Of a stretch of 64,000 bases of DNA, positions 8,917-20,100 are shown piece after piece; positions within the stretch are counted from its first letter, which is position 1, and the number at the start of each line of letters is the position of its first letter. The DNA comes from Taudactylus pleione (lineage: Eukaryota > Chordata > Amphibia > Anura > Myobatrachidae), in the NCBI GenBank assembly GCA_031769625.1, contig JAUIMM010000739.1, positions 1,054,001 to 1,118,000 of the forward strand, given 5' to 3'. Position numbers and translations under genes: made by a program. A model generated the notes under the pieces. The model was not told the origin of the DNA. It made no database searches and was given only the letters and a program-made list of their open reading frames with translations.

Positions 8917-9656
8917 CTATAGTCCGGAACCCAAGTGGTGGATGGTCTGGGATCTGATAGACCGTAATAGGAATTGCTAATTCAGGGAGTACCCCCTGGC
9001 TTCATGCTAGTGAGGCGGAGCATACAAAGACTCAGGCGTTCCGCCCATACTCTGGGGAGGTCCTGTTCAGTTCTGATGGGATGAAAGTCACACAAGGAAA
9101 GAGACCGGTTCTCCCTGCTAATGCCAAAGCATACATTTGCCTCTGTCCCTCCCTATGGGAAGGCGAGGAATCTGACCTAAAGGGGGCAGTGCTTCCCTTC
9201 TCCTGGAGGGTTGCAGCATTGAGTGGGAAGACCTCTGACAGACAGGCAGTCAGTATGATGGGCAGGCTGCCTACCCTGGTTACCCTTCTGCTTCTATTCT
9301 GGACCAGTGGTTTGATACCACCAGATGCCTGGGTGCGAGGCATTATAATACATGACACAGATCCTGAAGTCCCTGCCCAAGGTGCTTTTTGGCAACCAGT
9401 CTTCCTAAAAGCCAGACAAAGCGTGTTACCCTAAGGAAGCCATAGAGTCCACAAACCTTGTGGTTCCTTTTGAGCTGTTCTGAATCTGAAATCCCTAAAC
9501 GTGGGTAGCCAGGTTAAATATAGGGTCCTAGAGGTCATTCATTAACCATATAGAATAGGACAAGTACAGGTTCTCCAGGGACAAGTACTTGCAAGCTTCA
9601 GCCTGGGAGATAGACCAATGCTTCATCAGGTTTGCTGTTCAGTCCCCTTGCTGTTT
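8917..9656. other. Intron 2 sequence, nothing recognised
   Basis: Unique-looking DNA. The longest open frame (9081-9434, + strand, 117 codons) has a hydrophobic run LPTLVTLLLLFW but no family resemblance I recognise, and no splice context. I do not call it a gene. Confidence 0.45.
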
Positions 9657-10690
9657 GTTTCCAGACCTGCCCTTCGGCCTGGCCATAGCACAGAGTGAGG
9701 TCCTAACCTCATGGCAGCTAATCTCTGATCCAGAGGTGTCAAGGTCTTCCCGTATATATGTATGATCTGCTGAGCTTTATTGTAGACTCCCAGACCTGCC
9801 CTCCGGCCTGGCCATAGCACAGAGTGAGGTCCTAACCTCATGGCAGCTAATCTCTGATCCAGAGGTGTGAAGGTCTTCCCGTATATATGTATGATCTGCT
9901 GAGCTTTATTGTAGACTCCCAGACCTGCCCTTCGGCCTGGCCATAGCACAGAGTGAGGTCCTAACCTCATGGCAGCTGATCTCTGATCCAGAGGTGTGAC
10001 GGTCTTCCCGTATATATGTATGATCTGCTGAGCTTTATTGTAGACTCCCAGACCTGCCCTCCGGCCTGGTCATAGCACAGAGTGAGGTCCTAACCTCATG
10101 GCAGCTGATCTCTGATCCAGAGGCGTGACGGTCTTCCCATATATATATGTATGATCTGCTGAGCTTTATTGTAGCTCCCAGACCTGCCCTTCAGCCTGGT
10201 CATAGCACAGAGTGAGGTCCTAACCTCATGGCAGCTAATCTCTGATCCAGAGGTGTGACGGTCTTCCCGTATATATATGTATGATCTGCTGAGCTTTATT
10301 GTAGACTCCCAGACCTGCCCTTCGGCCTGGCCACAGCACAGTGAGGTCCTAAGCTCCATGGCAGCTAATCTCTGATCCAGAGGTGTGACGGTCTTCCCGT
10401 ATATATGTATGATCTGCTGAGCTTTATTGTAGACTCCCAGACCTGCCCTCCGGCCTGGCCATAGCACAGAGTGAGGTCCTAACCTCATGGCAGCTAATCT
10501 CTGATCCAGAGGTGTGACGGTCTTCCCGTATATATGTATGATCTGCTGAGCTTTATTGTAGACTCCCAGACCTGCCCTTCGGCCTGGCCATAGCACAGAG
10601 TGAGGTCCTAAGCTCCATGGCAGCTAATCTCTGATCCAGAGGCGTGACAGTCTTCCCGTATATATGTATGATCTGCTGAGCTTGCTGTAG
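9657..10690. repeat. 129-bp tandem repeat, about 8 copies
   Basis: The unit runs from GTAGACTCCCAGACCTGCCC through CCTGGCCATAGCACAGAGTG, AGGTCCTAACCTCATGGCAG and TCTTCCCGTATATATGTATG to GAGCTTTATT. Unit starts at 9782, 9911, 10040, 10171, 10301, 10429 and 10558 give spacings of 129, 129, 131, 130, 128 and 129. Length changes come from the TATATA run and single-base indels. A unit of 129 (43 codons) leaves long minus-strand frames in stretches without indels. No other evidence supports coding. Confidence 0.95.
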
Positions 10691-10953
10691 ACTCATGGTC
10701 CTGGGGACAACCCAGACCTGAGAACATCACATTTGTATTATTCATTTGCCCTACACCTTCCCAATAGATGAGACCTTCCCTCAGCTTTTGCAGCTGTGAT
10801 GGTACCTCCGCCCCCTGGAACGCAGGCGCCAATAGTTCTGCCACCTGCGCAGTTCAGGCTGCCCAGTCCGGCATGAAATCCCTCCCACCTAAGACATTTA
10901 AGCTGACTTCATCTGACACCAGGTATTAGGTGATTTGTCTATTTCCAGACACT
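10691..10953. other. Intron 2 sequence, nothing recognised
   Basis: Short unique-looking spacer between the 129-bp array and the next MITE. Confidence 0.45.
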
Positions 10954-11505
10954 GGGCCTGATTCAGTAAGTGACGCAAGTGAGAGAACACACGCACTCTG
11001 CCGATTATTTTGTTCTGCGCATGCGTATAAGATGCAGTGCGCGTGTGGAAACCATTAACTGCGGCGGGGTAGGGAACGCACGGCATATGCAGTGTGCACG
11101 GAGGCCCTGCCGATGTTGATGGACAGGAAGTGCCGTTTGTGGATGGTTGCGGGGGGTGGTTGGGCGAACGCAGTCATGTCTGCATCTGAACGCCGTTTCA
11201 GGGGCGTGCATAATTAAGGCAGTGCGGCGGCATTCGCAGTCAGACTGCTCGATGCACACAAGAAGCGGCCAAGATCCTGCGCGAGGTCAGGTCATCCTCT
11301 ATTGTGCATATGGGTACGATGTTACCGATGTTTTCGCAATATTGAGAACTACTCAGGCTTTGAGTATAGGGAAGTGGGCGGCATTGTGTAATGCTGGGCG
11401 GCTGCATCTTGTGCTGCGGGTGCCGTGCGTATGCATTAATTAGCATATTCTCTCAGTGGCCGGGTGCGTGCGTTCTCTCACTTGCGTCCCTTACTGAATC
11501 AGGCC
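10954..11505. mobile_element. MITE with roughly 42-bp terminal inverted repeats
   Basis: The left end GGGCCTGATTCAGTAAGTGA continuing CGCAAGTGAGAGAACACACGCA (10954-10995) is mirrored at the right end by TGCGTGCGTTCTCTCACTTG continuing CGTCCCTTACTGAATCAGGCC (11465-11505), with only a few mismatches. The interior is rich in CpG and GCGCATGCG-type sequence. The GGGCCTGATTCA terminus is a type I associate with abundant frog MITEs. No convincing target-site duplication is visible, so the superfamily is left open. Confidence 0.82.
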
Positions 11506-11660
11506 TTCTGTCCTAACTTTATGCCTAACCTTGAAGTGCCTTACTTGTTGGGAACCTGTTGCCAAACCTTGGCTTGTCTCTGATCTGTTATTACCTCTGC
11601 CAGTGGCTGGATCCAGGTGTGGTGCAATCAGGGCGATCGTCCACCTTAACATACACACAC
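11506..11660. other. Spacer before the giant array, nothing recognised
   Basis: Unique-looking intron sequence ending in a short CACACAC stretch immediately before the first array unit. Confidence 0.45.
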
Positions 11661-14600
11661 TATCAGATGTGAGAGTAACGGCGGTGTATCAGAGTGGTGT
11701 CAGAGGTGAGAGTAGTGGAGGTGTGTCAGATGTGAGAGTAGTGGCGGTGTATCAGATGTGAGAGTAGCAGATGTGTATCAGAGTGGTGTCAGATGTGAGA
11801 GTAGAGGAGGTGTATCAGAGTGGTGTCAGATGTGAGTGTAGCGGAGGTGTATCAGTGGTGTCAGATGTGAGAGAAGCAGAGGTGTATCAGATATGAGAGT
11901 AGTGGAGGTGTATCAGAGTGGTGTCAGATGTGAGAGTAGTGGCGGTGTATCAGAGTGGTGTCAGATGTGAGTGTAGTGGTGGTGTATCAGAGTGGTGTCA
12001 GATGTGAGTGTAGCGGAGGTGTATCAGAGTGGTGTCAGGTGTGAGAGTAGAGGAGGTGTATCAGAGTGGTGACATATGTGAGTGTAGCGGAGGTGTATCA
12101 GAGTGGTGACATATGTGAGTGTAGCGGAGGTGTATCAGAGTGGTGTCAGATATGAGAGTAGTGGAGGTGTATCAGTGGTGTCAGAGGTGAGATTAGCGGA
12201 CGTGTATCAGAGTGGTATCAGATGTGAGAGTAGCGGAGGTGTATCAGATGTGAGAGTAGTGGAGGTGTATCAGAGTGGTGTCATGTGTGAGAGTAGCGGA
12301 GGTGTATCAGATGTGAGAGTAGCGGAGGTGTATCAGAGTGGTGTCAGATGTGAGTGTAGCGGAGGTGTATCAGAGTGGTGTCAGATGTGAGAGTAGCAGA
12401 GGGGTATCAGATGTGAGAGTAGCAGAGGTGTATCAGAGTGGTGTCAGATGTGAGAGTAGCAGAGGTGTATCAGATGTGAGAGTAGCAGAGGTGTATCAGA
12501 CGTAAGAGTAGCAGAGGTGTATCAGATGTGAGCGTAGCAGAGGTGTATCAGAGTGGTGTCAGATGTGAGAGTAGCGGAGGTGTATCAGAGTGGTGTCAGA
12601 TGTGAGAGTAGCAGAGGGGTATCAGATGTGAGAGTAGCAGAGGTGTATCAGAGTGGTGTCAGGTGTGAGAGTAGCGGAGGTGTATCAGATGTGAGAGTAG
12701 CGGAGGTGTATCAGATGTGAGAGTAGCAGAGGTGTATCAGAGTGGTGTCAGGTGTGAGAGTAGCGGAGGTGTATCAGATGTGAGAGTAGAGGAGGTGTAT
12801 CAGAGTGGTGTCAGATGTGAGAGTAGCAGAGGTGTATCAGAGTGGTGTCAGAGGTGAGAGTAGCAGAGGTGTATCAGAGTGGTGTCAGATGTGAGTGTAG
12901 CGGAGGTGTATCAGAGTGGTGTCAAATGTGAGAGTAGCAAAGGGATATCAGATGTGAGAGTAGCAGAGGTGTATCAGAGTGGTGTCAGATGTGAGAGTAG
13001 CAGAGTTGTAGCAGAGGTGTATCAGAGTGGTGTCAGAGGTGAGAGTAGCAGAGGTGTATCAGGTGAGAGTAGCAGAGGTGTATCAGAGGTGAGAGTAGCA
13101 GAGGTGTATCAGATGTGAGAGTAGAGGAGGTGTATCAGAGTGGTGTCAGAGGTGAGAGTAGCAGAGGTGTATCAGAGTGGTGTCAGAGGTGAGAGTAGCA
13201 GAGGTGTATCAGAGTGGTGTCAGAGGTGGGAGTAGCAGAGATGTATCAGAGTGGTGTCAGAGGTGAGATTAGCGGACGTGTATCAGAGTGGTGTCAGATG
13301 TGAGAGTAGAGGTGGTGTATCAGAGTGGTGTCAGGTGTGAGAGTAGTAGAGGTGTATCAGAGTGGTGTCAGAGGTGACAGTAGCGGAGGTGTATCACAGT
13401 GGTGTCAGAGGTGAGAGTAATGGAGGTGTATCAGAGTGGTGTCAGATGTGAGTGTAGTGGAGGTGTATCCGAGTGGTGTCAGATGTGAGTGTAGTGGAGG
13501 TGTATCCGAGTGGTGTCAGGTGTGAGAGTAGTGGAGGTGTATCAGATGTGAGAGTAGTGGAGGTGTATCAGATGTGAGAGTAGCAGAGGTGTATCAGATG
13601 TGAGAGTAGCAGAGGTGTTTCAGAGTGGTGTCAGATGTGAGAGTAGCGGAGGTGTATCAGAGTGGTGTCAGATGTGAGAGTAGCGGAGGTGTATCAGAGT
13701 GGTGTCAGATGTGAGAGTAGCAGAGGGGTGTCAGATGTGAGTGTAGCGGAGGTGTATCAGAGTGGTGTCAGAGGTGAGAGTAGCAGAGGTGTATCAGAGT
13801 GGTGTCAGATGTGAGTGTAGCGGAGGTGTATCAGAGTGGTGTCAGATGTGAGAGTAGCAGAGGGATATCAGATGTGAGAGTAGCAGAGGTGTATCAGAGT
13901 GGTGTCAGATGTGAGAGTAGCAGAGGTGTATCAGAGTGGTGTCAGATGTGAGAGTAGCGGAGGTGTATCACGGTGTCAGAGGTGAGAGTAGCGGAGGTGT
14001 ATCAGAGTGGTGTCAGATGTGAGAGTAGCGGAGGTGTATCAGAGTGGTGTCAGATGTGAGAGTAGCGGAGGTGTATCAGAGTGGTGTCAGATGTGAGAGT
14101 AGCGGAGGTGTATCAGAGTGGTACCAGATGTGAGAGTAGCAGAGGTGTATCAGATGTGAGCTGTGCGGTGGTGTCAGATGTGAGAGTAGCAGAGGTGTAT
14201 CAGAGTGGTGTCAGATGTGAGAGTAGCAGAGGTGTATCAGAGTGGTGTCAGGTGTGAGAGTAGCAGAGGGGTGTCAGAGGTGAGAGTAGCAGAGGTGTAT
14301 CAGAGTGGTGTCAGATGTGAGTGTAGTGGAGGTGTATCAGAGTGGTGTCAGAGGTGAGAGTAGCAGAGGTGTAGCAGATGTGTATCAGAGTGGTGACATA
14401 TGTGAGTGTAGCAGAGGTGTATCAGATGTGAGAGTAGAGGAGGTGTATCAGATGTGAGCTGTGCGGTGGTGTCAGATGTGAGAGTAGCAGAGGTGTATCA
14501 GAGTGGTGTCAGATGTGAGAGTAGCAGATGTGTATCAGAGTGGTGTCAGAGGTGAGAGTAGCGGAGTGGTGTCAGATGTGAGAGTAGCAGAGGTGTATCA

Positions 14601-17037
14601 GAGTGGTGTCAGATGTGAGAGTAGCAGAGGTGTATCAGATGTGAGAGTAGCGGAGGTGTATCAGATGTGAGAGTAGAGGAGGTGTGTCAGATGTCAGAGT
14701 AGCAGAGGTGTATCAGAGTAGTGTCAGAGGTGAGAGTAGCAGAGGTGTATCAGAGGTGAGAGTAACGGCGGTGTATCAGAGTGGTAGCAGAGGTGTATCA
14801 GAGTGGTTTCAGGTGTGAGAGTAGCTGAGGTGTATCAGATGTGAGAGTAGAGGAGGTGTGTCAGATGTGAGAGTAGCAGAGGTGTATCAGAGTGGTGTCA
14901 GAGGTGAGAGTAGCGGCGGTGTATCAGAGTGGTGTCAGATGTGAGAGTAGCGGAGGTGTATCAGATGTGAGCTGTGCGGTGGTGTCATGTGAGAGTAGTA
15001 GAGGTGTATCAGAGTGGTGTCAGATGTGAGAGTAGCAGAGGTGTATCAGATGTGAGAGTAGCAGAGGTGTATCAGTGGTGTCAGATGTGAGAGTAGTGAC
15101 GGTGTATCAGAGTGGTATCAGATGTGAGAGTAGCAGAGGTGTATCAGAGTGGTACCAGATGTGAGAGTAGCAGAGGTGTATCAGAGTGGTATCAGATGTG
15201 AGAGTAGCAGAGGTGTATCACAGTGGTGTCAGATGTGAGAGTAGTGGAGGTGTATCAGAGTGGTGTCAGATGTGAGAGTAGTGGAGGTGTATCATAGTGG
15301 TGTCAGGTGTGAGAGTAGCGGCGGTGTATCAGAGTGGTGTCAGATGTGAGAGTAGCGGCGGGGGTATCAGAGTGGTGTCAGATGTGAGAGTAGCGGCGGT
15401 GTATCAGAGTGGTGTCAGATGTGAGAGTAGCGGCGGTGTATCAGAGTGGTGTCAGATGTGAGAGTAGCAGAGGTGTATCAGATGTGAGCTGTGCGGTGGT
15501 GTCAGATGTGAGAGTAGTAGAGGTGTATCAGAGTGCTGTCAGATGTGAGAGTAGCAGAGGTGTATAAGATGTAAGAGTAGCGGAGGTGTATCAGATGTGA
15601 GAGTAGCAGAGGTGTATCAGAGTGGCGTAAGATGTGAGAGTAGCAGAGGTGCATCAGATGTGAGCTGTGCGGTGGTGTCAGATGTGAGCGGTGCGGCGGT
15701 GTATCAGAGTGGTGTCAGATGTGAGAGTAGCAGAGGTGTATAAGATGTGAGAGTAGCGGAGGTGTATCAGATGTGAGAGTAGCAGAGGTGTATCAGAGGT
15801 GAGATTAGCGGACGTGTATCAGAGTGGTGTCAGATGTGAGAGTAGAGGTGGTGTATCAGAGTGGTGTCAGGTGTGAGAGTAGCGGAGGTGTATCAGAGTG
15901 GTACCAGATGTGAGAGTAGCAGAGGTGTATCAGATGTGAGAGTAGCAGAGGTGTAACAGAGTGGTGTCAGATGTGAGAGTAGCAGAGGTGTATCAGATGT
16001 GAGCTGTGCGGTGGTGTCAGATGTGAGAGTAGCAGAGGTGTATCAGAGTTGTGTCAGATGTGAGAGTAGCAGAGGTGTATCAGATGTGAGAGTAGCAGAG
16101 GTGTAACAGAGTGGTGTCAGATGTGAGAGTAGCGGAGGTGTATCAGAGGTGAGAGTAGCGGAGGTGTATCAGTGGTGTCAGATGTGAGAGTAGCAGAGGT
16201 GTATAAGATGTGAGAGTAGCAGAGGTGTAACAGAGGGGTGTCAGATGTGAGAGTAGCGGAGGTGTATCAGATGTGAGAGTAGCAGAGGTTTATCAGAGTG
16301 GTGTCAGATGTGAGAGTAGCAGAGGTGTATAAGATGTGAGAGTAGCGGAGGTGTATCAGAGGTGAGAGTAGTAGAGGTGTATCAGAGTGGTGTCAGATGT
16401 GAGAGTAGCGGCGGTGTATCAGAGTGGTGTCAGATGTGAGAGTAGCGGCGGTGTATCAGAGTGGTGTCAGATGTGAGAGTAGCAGAGGTGTATCAGATGT
16501 GAGCTGTGCGGTGGTGTCAGATGTGAGAGTAGTAGAGGTGTATCAGAGTGGTGTCAGATGTGAGAGTAGCAGAGGTGTATCAGATGTGAGAGTAGCGGCG
16601 GTGTATCAGAGTGGTGTCAGATGTGAGAGTAGCGGCGGTGTATCAGAGTGGTGTCAGATGTGAGAGTAGCGGCGGTGTATCAGAGTGGTGTCAGATGTGA
16701 GAGTAGCGGCGGTGTATCAGAGTGGTGTCAGATGTGAGAGTAGCAGAGGTGTATCAGAGTTGTGTCAGGTGTGAGAGTAGCGGAGGTGTATCAGAGTGGT
16801 GTCAGATGTGAGAGTAGCAAAGGGGTGTCAGAGGTGAGAGTAGCAGATGTGTATCAGAGTGGTGTCAGATGTGAGTGTAGTGGAGGTGTATCAGAGTGGT
16901 GTCAGAGGTGAGAGTAGCAGAGGTGTATCAGATGTGAGAGTAGCAGAGGTTTATCAGAGTGGTGTCAGATGTGAGAGTAGCGGAGGTGTATCAGAGTGGT
17001 GTCAGATGTGAGAGTAGCAGAGGTGTATCAGTGGTGT

Positions 17038-17104
17038 CTGATACACCCCCGCTACTCTCACGTCTGACACCACTCTGATACACCCCCGCTACTCTCACAT
17101 CTGA
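17038..17104 (-). repeat. Short inverted patch inside the giant array
   Basis: For about 67 bp the array reads in reverse complement (CTGATACACCCCCGCTACTC, then ACGTCTGACACCACTCTGAT, then a second CACCCCCGCTACTC), and then forward units resume. The forward unit just after it (from 17103) carries the same rare C in AGACGTGAG that the inverted patch carries as CTCACGTCT, so the two can pair as a perfect stem of about 20 bp. I noticed no other inverted units in the array. Confidence 0.9.
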
Positions 17105-20100
17105 GTGGTGTCAGACGTGAGAGTAGCAGAGGTGTTTCAGTGGTGTCAGATGTGAGAGTAGCGGAGGTGTATCAGAGTGGTGTCAGATGTGAGAGTAGCG
17201 GAGGTGTATTAGAGTGGTGTCAGATGTGAGAGTAGCAGAGGGGTATCAGATGTGAGAGTAGCAGAGGTGTATCAGAGTGGTGTCAGATGTGAGAGTAGCA
17301 GAGGTGTATCAGAGTGGTGTGAGATGTGAGAGTAGCAGAGGTGTATCAGATGTGAGAGTAGCGGAGGTGTATCAGTGGTGTCAGATGTGAGAGTAGTGAC
17401 GGTGTATCAGAGTGGTATCAGATGTGAGAGTAGCGGCGGTGTATCAGAGTGGTGTCAGAGGAGAAATTAGCGGACGTGTATCAGAGTGGTGTCAGATGTG
17501 AGAGTAGAGGTGGTGTATCAGAGTGGTGTCAGGTGTGAGAGTAGTAGAGGTGTATCAGAGTGGTGTCAGATGTGAGAGTAGCGGAGGTGTATCACAGTGG
17601 TGTCAGAGGTGAGAGTAGTGGAGGTGTATCAGAGTGGTGTCAGATGTGAGAGTAGCGGAGGTGTATCAGAGTGGTACCAGATGTGAGAGTAGCAGAGGTG
17701 TATCAGATGTGAGCTGTGCGGTGGTGTCAGATGTGAGAGTAGCAGAGGTGTATCAGAGTGGTGTCAGATGTGAGAGTAGCAAAGGTGTATCAGATGTGAG
17801 AGTAGCAGAGGTGTATCAGAGTGGTGTCAGATGTGAGAGTAGCAGAGGTCTATCAGATGTGAGCTGTGCGGTGGTGTCAGATGTGAGAGTAGCGGCGGTG
17901 TATCAGAGTGGTGTCAGATGTGAGAGTAGCAGAGGTGTATCAGATGTGAGCTGTGCGGTGGTGTCAGATGTGAGAGTAGCGGAGGTTTATCAGAGTGGTG
18001 TCAGATGTGAGAGTAGCGGAGGTGTATCAGAGTGGTGTCAGATGTGAGAGTAGCAGATGGTCTATCAGATGTGAGCTGTGCGGTGTTGTCAGATGTGAGA
18101 GTAGCGGCGGTGTATCAGAGTGGTGTCAGATGTGAGAGTAGCTGCGGTGTATCAGAGTGGTGTCAGATGTGAGAGTAGCAGAGGTGTATCAGATGTGAGC
18201 TGTGCGGTGGTGTCAGATGTGAGAGTAGCAGAGGTGTATCAGATGTGAGAGTAGCGGAGGTGTATCAGAGGTGTATCAGATGTGAGAGTAGCGGAGGTGT
18301 ATCAGAGTGGTGTCAGATGTGAGAGTAGCAGAGGTGTATCAGAGTGGTGTCAGATGTGAGAGTAGCAGAGGTGTATCAGATGTGAGAGTAGCAGAGGTGT
18401 TTCAGTGGTGTCAGATGTGAGAGTAGCGGAGGTGTATCAGAGTGGTGTCAGATGTGAGAGTAGCAGAGGTGTATCAGATGTGAGCTGTGCGGTGGTGTCA
18501 GATGTGAGAGTAGCGGAGGTGTATTAGAGTGGTGTCAGATGTGAGAGTAGCAGAGGGGTATCAGATGTGAGAGTAGCAGAGGTGTATCAGAGTGGTGTCA
18601 GATGTGAGAGTAGCAGAGGTGTATCAGATGTGAGAGTAGCAGAGGTGTATCAGAGTGGTGTGAGATGTGAGAGTAGCAGAGGTGTATCAGATGTGAGAGT
18701 AGCGGAGGTGTATCAGTGGTGTCAGATGTGAGAGTAGTGACGGTGTATCAGAGTGGTGTCATGTGTGAGAGTAGCTGAGGTGTATCAGATGTGAGAGTAG
18801 CGGAGGTGTATCAGATGTGAGAGTAGCAGAGGTGTATCAGAGTGGTGTCAGATGTGAGAGTAGCGGCGGTGTATCAGAGTGGTGTCAGATGTGAGAGTAG
18901 TGGAGGTGTATCAGAGTGGTGTCAGAGGTGAGATTAGCGGACGTGTATCAGAGTGGTGTCAGATGTGAGAGTAGTGGAGGTGTATCAGAGTGGTGTCAGA
19001 TGTGAGAGTAGTGGAGGTGTATCAGAGTGGTGTCAGGTGTGAGAGTAGCGGCGGTGTATCAGAGTGGTGTCAGAGGAGAGATTAGCGGACGTGTATCAGA
19101 GTGGTGTCAGATTTGAGAGTAGAGGTGGTGTATCAGAGTGGTGTCAGGTGTGAGAGTAGTAGAGGTGTTTCAGAGTGGTGTCAGATGTGAGAGTAGCGGA
19201 GGTGTATCACAGTGGTGTCAGAGGTGAGAGTAGTGGAGGTGTATCAGAGTGGTGTCAGATGTGAGAGTAGCGGAGGTGTATCAGAGTGGTACCAGATGTG
19301 AGAGTAGCAGAGGTGTATCAGATGTGAGCTGTGCGGTGGTGTCAGATGTGAGAGTAGCAGAGGTGTATCAGAGTGGTGTCAGATGTGAGAGTAGCAGAAG
19401 TGTATCAGATGTGAGAGTAGCAGAGGTGTATCAGAGTGGTGTCAGATGTGAGAGTAGCAGAGGTGTATCAGATGTGAGCTGTGCGGTGGTGTCATGTGAG
19501 AGTAGTAGAGGTGTATCAGAGTGGTGTCAGATGTGAGAGTAGCGGAGGTGTATCAGAGTGGTGTCAGATGTGAGAGTAGCGGAGGTGTATCAGAGTGGTG
19601 TCAGATGTGAGAGTAGCGGAGGTGTATCAGAGTGGTGTCAGATGTGAGAGTAGCGGAGGTGTATCAGTGGTGTCAGATGTGAGAGTAGCGGAGGTGTATC
19701 AGAGTGGTGTCAGAGGTGAGAGTAGCGGCGGTGTATCAGAGGTGAGATTAGCGGACGTGTATCAGAGTGGTGTCAGATGTGAGAGTAGAGGTGGTGTATC
19801 AGAGAGGTGTCAGGTGTGAGAGTAGTAGAGGTGTATAAGAGTGGTGTCAGATGTGAGAGTAGCAGATGGTCTATCAGATGTGAGCTGTGCGGTGTTGTCA
19901 GATGTGAGAGTAGCGGCGGTGTATCAGAGTGGTGTCAGATGTGAGAGTAGCTGCGGTGTATCAGAGTGGTGTCAGATGTGAGAGTAGCAGAGGTGTATCA
20001 GATGTGAGCTGTGCGGTGGTGTCAGATGTGAGAGTAGTAGAGGTGTATCAGAGTGGTGTCAGATGTGAGAGTAGCAGAGGTGTATCAGATGTGAGAGTAG

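Noticed and set aside
9081..9434. 117-codon + strand frame with a hydrophobic segment
   Set aside because: No recognisable family, no flanking splice sites, and an overlapping open frame of similar length on the opposite strand. Chance is the simplest explanation.
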